DNA from: Cornus controversa
Lineage: Eukaryota; Streptophyta; Magnoliopsida; Cornales; Cornaceae
Direction: 5' to 3'
Assembly: GCA_026545225.1 (NCBI GenBank)
Contig: CM048852.1
Coordinates: 56,861,146-56,925,145, forward strand
Length of the DNA: 64,000 nucleotides
Numbering within the stretch: position 1 is the first letter of the stretch; each line of letters starts with the position of its first letter. A program made the position numbers and the translations under genes. The notes under the pieces are model-generated. The model saw only the letters and a program-made list of their open reading frames with translations, was not told where the DNA came from and did not search any database. Positions 61,301 to 64,000 of the stretch are shown here, piece after piece.

Positions 61301-62812
61301 CTATCCATGAACATATTTGCATGCGTAACAAGTTGAGCAAAAAGTTATTGGTAATCGGCCGGATTACTTAACAAGCTTGAAAATTTTGATCGAACCCAAC
61401 TCGTTTACAAAGCAAACACAAACACAAACTGAACACTTGCTAAGTCAAACCAAAGCTGTTACTGAATGTCTTAGTTCATTTGCAGTCCCACCATCATTTA
61501 ATTTTGTCTAACCAAAAACTGAAACGGGAATGACCATTTCATTCCTGCATTATCCATATTTGCCACCATGGGTCAAATAAGAATGACAATTCTGGTCCTC
61601 TGTCGTTTTTATTCCATTCCATAATGCAAAATCTTCTTATTTTTTCCTACTCGTACAAGCCAAATGTAGCCAAAAAGTAGTTGACAAAGTTGCACGAGAT
61701 GAATTTTATACAATCATCATAATTCTTTGCAGTGCAGATGTCCTAGATCTTCAGTCAACTTGCTTTGCCCTGGATATCTACTACCTACTTACGAGAAAAC
61801 AGAATAAATACTGCACTAGTAGTGCAGATGTCCTAGATCTTCGTCCAACTTGCTTTGGCCTGGAACTCTTCTATATACTTGCAGGAAAACAGAATAAACG
61901 CTGGCCTAGCCAATTGGACTCATTGAGCAGAAAAACACACTCCATATTGTAACTACTACAAACACTCCAATCTACCATTTCAATAGCAGTGTATCGTAGT
62001 TGAAATGGTCAACGAAGCCATCAATCATATCAATAACCCACAGGCTTTTGAGTTTTGATAATGATGATCCTACATCAACTTTGATTTGCAAGTGAAGCAT
62101 AATTTGCTAGACACCATGTTAAGAACAATGGTTCTCTTCACAATTTGCTTAGGGCTAGCATAAACACCTCCTTTACAGGTTAAATCCATGTTGGTCTTCC
62201 ACCAACTCATGAACTGCCACACTCAATAAACTAATAATGATAACAGATAGGTCTGAAAATCATGTCCAGTTCACATACTTCATATAATTTCCAATAATCA
62301 GGTGAAATGGGTTTAATCTAGTTTATATATTTTCTCAAAGCTTGAAAAAATGAAGCCAATGCAGCAATCACATAAAACAGGAAAACAACATGTTCTGAAC
62401 TAAGAATAAACTTAATAAAAACTGTAAATTCGCAAAGAAACGACAATGAGGATAAATCCTGAATCGAGGAAAAAAACGAGGATAAATGGGATGCAACAAA
62501 GCCTGAGCTTACTCGGTCCTTAGGCCGCCATTTTGAGACCAAGCCACTATCAGACGGGCCAGAAGGTACACAAGCCTCGAATGCCTCATGTCGAAACTCA
62601 CACAATACAATAGTCTGCGGCAAATATGCCATGCTCGTCGTTGTTGTTGTTGTGGTGACATTGCCATAACTACTGCTCGCCGTCTCAGAGTCCCTATCCC
62701 TTCTGTGGCCAACAAAATCCCCGTCTTCGTGGTTCGAACACTCGTCCAAGTGGTTCGAAACCGCAACTGACGATTGAGAAAATCGAGACGCCATCAAATC
62801 TCCCAATGCCAT
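43384..62812 (-). CDS. RAPTOR1: RAPTOR1, regulatory-associated protein of TOR, 23 exons
   Basis: Exons 1 to 23 (- strand): 62812-62513, 59937-59835, 57104-57022, 56944-56786, 56696-56580, 56437-56277, 55280-55126, 55008-54864, 54778-54700, 54604-54503, 53237-53154, 53037-52927, 52688-52335, 52233-52044, 48680-48108, 47882-47553, 47456-47333, 45824-45700, 45589-45444, 45355-45257, 44412-44327, 44012-43928, 43722-43384. All 22 introns are GT-AG; the sum is 4050 nt, 1349 residues (Arabidopsis RAPTOR1B is about 1344). The start [15 protein letters not shown] matches the family. The raptor N-terminal caspase-like domain carries the HYNGHG histidine (exon 4) and FDCSAA cysteine (exon 5). HEAT-like helices fill exons 9-15. 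Exons 17-23 encode the C-terminal WD40 propeller. RAPTOR recruits substrates such as S6K to TOR kinase in the cytoplasm. No stop or frameshift is seen. A GA/CT-rich leader lies near 63000-63030. Introns 14 and 17, and probably introns 1 and 2, hold transposon fragments. Confidence 0.97.
46320..47043. mobile_element. TIR MITE in RAPTOR1 intron 17
   Basis: GTTGTTAAAGGC at 46320-46331 is exactly reversed at 47032-47043. Just inside each end are GCGCACCTAGGCTC-like and AGGCTCACGCC-like GC-rich words. The middle is AT-rich. GGCTAT occurs near both outer borders (46309 region and 47045 region), a possible imperfect target duplication. There is no coding sequence. It lies between RAPTOR1 exons 17 and 18 and makes up about half of that intron. 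Confidence 0.7.
48701..48766. repeat. AAT and GATGAC microsatellite in RAPTOR1 intron 14
   Basis: A run of AATAAT trinucleotides passes into GATGATGACGATGACGATGA. It lies close to the 3' splice site of intron 14, just upstream (on the - strand) of exon 15. Simple sequence, no gene. Confidence 0.85.
50895..51872 (+). mobile_element. LINE (L1-type) 3' fragment in RAPTOR1 intron 14, antisense to the gene
   Basis: The + strand carries a reverse-transcriptase zinc-binding (zf-RVT) domain: [13 protein letters not shown], then [39 protein letters not shown] and [10 protein letters not shown], with the C-x2-C and H-x4-C ligands intact (about 50938-51190). Stops interrupt the frame before and after. 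Downstream is a non-coding tail with an A-rich end at 51864-51872, as expected of a 5'-truncated LINE. Only the last part of ORF2 remains, so it is inactive. Confidence 0.85.
57560..57893. repeat. degenerate GAGCTC/GGCTCG-rich repeat in RAPTOR1 intron 2
   Basis: It contains TTCGGCTCCATTGGCTCGTG, GAACCAAGCTGAGCTGAA and an end GTTAATTTGCAGCCCTA. The last, reversed, is TAGGGCTGCAAATTAAC, a hAT-like terminus. The opposite end is not recognisable. Tentative. Confidence 0.4.
58360..58990. repeat. degenerate three-copy array in RAPTOR1 intron 2
   Basis: Three diverged units of about 180-200 bp share an ordered set of words: GAGTCCCA-A, TTAAGTGGGTGC (or GTGG), CTCAC-AGTG, AGTCCTTT-AGTGT, A(G/C)CAGCC-T and CCATGTGGCTTG. 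They are best seen at 58452-58610, 58615-58800 and 58880-58985. The GAGTCCCACATTGGGTG word is common in plant LTR or TRIM elements. No coding sequence. It is probably a retroelement fragment that expanded internally. Confidence 0.6.
60560..60860 (+). mobile_element. possible LINE zf-RVT fragment in RAPTOR1 intron 1
   Basis: A frame around 60585-60776 reads [13 protein letters not shown]. After a frame change it continues [10 protein letters not shown], which resembles the DHLFLHCPVA...LWNLFW block of LINE zinc-binding domains. Only this short piece is recognisable, and the frame is broken. Medium-low confidence. Confidence 0.4.
61040..61500. repeat. degenerate CTCGAGCTC-rich repeat in RAPTOR1 intron 1
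   Basis: Words such as TCGAGCTTGGCTTAA, CACTCAAGCTCAACTCGTTT and TTCTCGAGCTCAAACTGGAG recur in both orientations. The vocabulary resembles 57560-57893 and 24860-25080. Ends are not definable. Probably an eroded MITE-like family with several copies in the window. Confidence 0.35.
61731..61910. repeat. 90-bp tandem duplication in RAPTOR1 intron 1
   Basis: Copies begin AGTGCAGATGTCCTAGATCT at 61731 and 61821. They continue in parallel with AACTTGCTTTG-CCTGGA, TACTT-C-(A/G)GAAAACAGAATAAA. The two differ at several positions, so the duplication is not very recent. Confidence 0.85.
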
Positions 62813-62999
62813 TCAAATCCAATCCCCACCCACCCAAAAATACCAGAAATGAAGTCCAATAATAATCAACCTTGCCCTAATCGAGTCTTATTGGGATACG
62901 ATATACACCGAAAACTCATACCAGAAATCGAGAAATGAAACCCTAGCCCTAGCTTCTCTGCCTTGGTGATGCAAAATCAGAGCTTGTTGTGGCCCAGTG

Positions 63000-63300
63000 C
63001 AGAGAGAGAGAGAGGGAGAGAGAGAGAGACCTTCGCTAATCAACGAAGCCACTGAACCAGCGGCGCATGGAAATTCTTCTGAGGTACAGCAGAGAATCCA
63101 GCTCCGCAAACCCTAAAAAGGCTTGAAAGAACCGTGTATAAAGGCTCTGAAAACCCTAGAAACCCTATGTGACGAAGAAGAGGACGATGGAGGCGCTTAT
63201 AGAGCAGTGCGGCTAAACCGAAAAAAGGGAGTCGAAAAATAGATGATTTTTGTGAAATATAGTGAGAGAGAGAGAGAGAGAGAGAGAGTACGTTGTTATG
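63000..63300 (-). promoter_or_regulatory. RAPTOR1 5' leader and promoter-proximal region
   Basis: Upstream of the RAPTOR1 ATG (62812) are two GA/CT microsatellites, at 63001-63030 and about 63263-63288. Between them, AAACCCTA words (63109-63115, 63150-63172 in the + sense) resemble telo-box elements of plant housekeeping promoters. The transcription start is not determinable. A split leader is possible. Inference from position and composition. Confidence 0.35.
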
Positions 63301-64000
63301 TACAAAATTATACTAGTATTGTAAATCTATACACACACAGTTAATTTCTTTTTTATTTTTTTTAACTTTTTACTTTGCATGAAATCATAAAATAAAAATA
63401 AGGCAAAAGGGTCAAAAACTCTCATGTGCTATTAAAAAGGTGTAAAAAACTTCTGTACTTTTTTCTTTTCGACCATATCACACTCTTACATTTGCAAAAG
63501 TGAAAAATTTACCCCCTCTTGCACATATTATATTTTTTTATGATCATTTTACCCTTCTATTATTAAAAAAAAAGAAGATTTTTTTCCCAAAAAAAAATTT
63601 AAGAAAAAAAACTAAACATGCACAATTACTTGATAAAAAGTTTTAAGGAAAGAGAGTTTTTTTATATTAAATTAAATCAATTTACGAAAAAAAATAAAAA
63701 TGCACAATTACATAATAAAAAATTTCGGATTTTTTTTGTTTTTCCAAAAAAAATTCATTAGAAAAAGAGAGATTTATGAAAATAAAATAATTTTTGAAAA
63801 AAAATCTGGAAATTATTATTATTATTATTATTATGCATATTTAGTTTTTTTTTCCCGGAAACAATTTTTGAATTTTTTTTTTTGTTAAAAAACTCCTCTT
63901 TTTTTATTAAGGTAAAGAAAAACTTAATATAAAAAAATAAAAATAAAAATAAAAACCTCTCTTTCTAATGGAAAATTTTCAGGTAAAAAAATCTAAAATA
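63301..64000. other. AT-rich flank upstream of RAPTOR1
   Basis: Almost entirely A/T runs. AAAAGGGTCAAAAACTCTCATG (read in parts) at about 63405 and CATTTTACCC near 63545 look like an eroded MULE-type MITE, but the ends cannot be paired reliably. An ATT trinucleotide run lies at 63814-63833. No gene. Confidence 0.4.

Noticed and set aside
62888-63109. upstream open frame in the RAPTOR1 leader
   Set aside because: The frame opens with TTG rather than ATG, so it is not a convincing upstream ORF.

Overview
This is plant nuclear DNA, most likely from a eudicot. It is strongly AT-rich, its genes are split by GT-AG introns, and it is full of plant-type repeats (MITEs, Copia, LINE and SINE remnants, long AT/CT/CA microsatellites). 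No sequence names the species. Four genes can be read with confidence. They are a MIR164 microRNA gene (hairpin 5606-5767, + strand), a three-exon LURP-one-related (LOR) protein gene (16719-17878, +), a nine-exon TOM1-like (TOL, VHS-GAT) gene (36364-41572, +), and a complete 23-exon RAPTOR1 gene on the - strand (43384-62812). The exon structures were worked out by joining reading frames at GT/AG sites. The three protein genes close in frame at 213, 675 and 1349 residues.

Layout: 1-5400 is intergenic, with a 74-bp tandem array, a tRNA-derived SINE and an LTR-type fragment. 5400-5770 is the MIR164 locus, with a TATA-like box and a CT/CA/TA microsatellite just upstream. 5770-13840 is mostly featureless. 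13840-15362 holds two inverted-repeat elements, one of them a hAT-type MITE with a perfect 8-bp target duplication. 16640-17880 is the LOR gene. 18680-23100 is a cluster of four inverted-repeat DNA elements around a broken second LOR copy (21437-21871). 25331-28772 is a decayed Copia element on the - strand that has lost gag and its 5' LTR, followed by remnants of a second LTR-related repeat to about 31700. 31700-36300 is intergenic. TOL and RAPTOR1 then converge tail to tail with 1.8 kb between their stops.

The genes do not form a cluster with a shared function. RAPTOR1 is the substrate-recruiting partner of TOR kinase. TOL proteins sort ubiquitinated membrane cargo to endosomes. LOR proteins belong to a tubby-like fold family linked to defence. 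miR164 represses NAC transcription factors. I found no clearly new system. The items most worth a second look are the MIR164 gene, the transposon-broken LOR paralogue, the 19.5-20.8 kb inverted-repeat/tandem-repeat structure, and the transposons inside RAPTOR1 introns.
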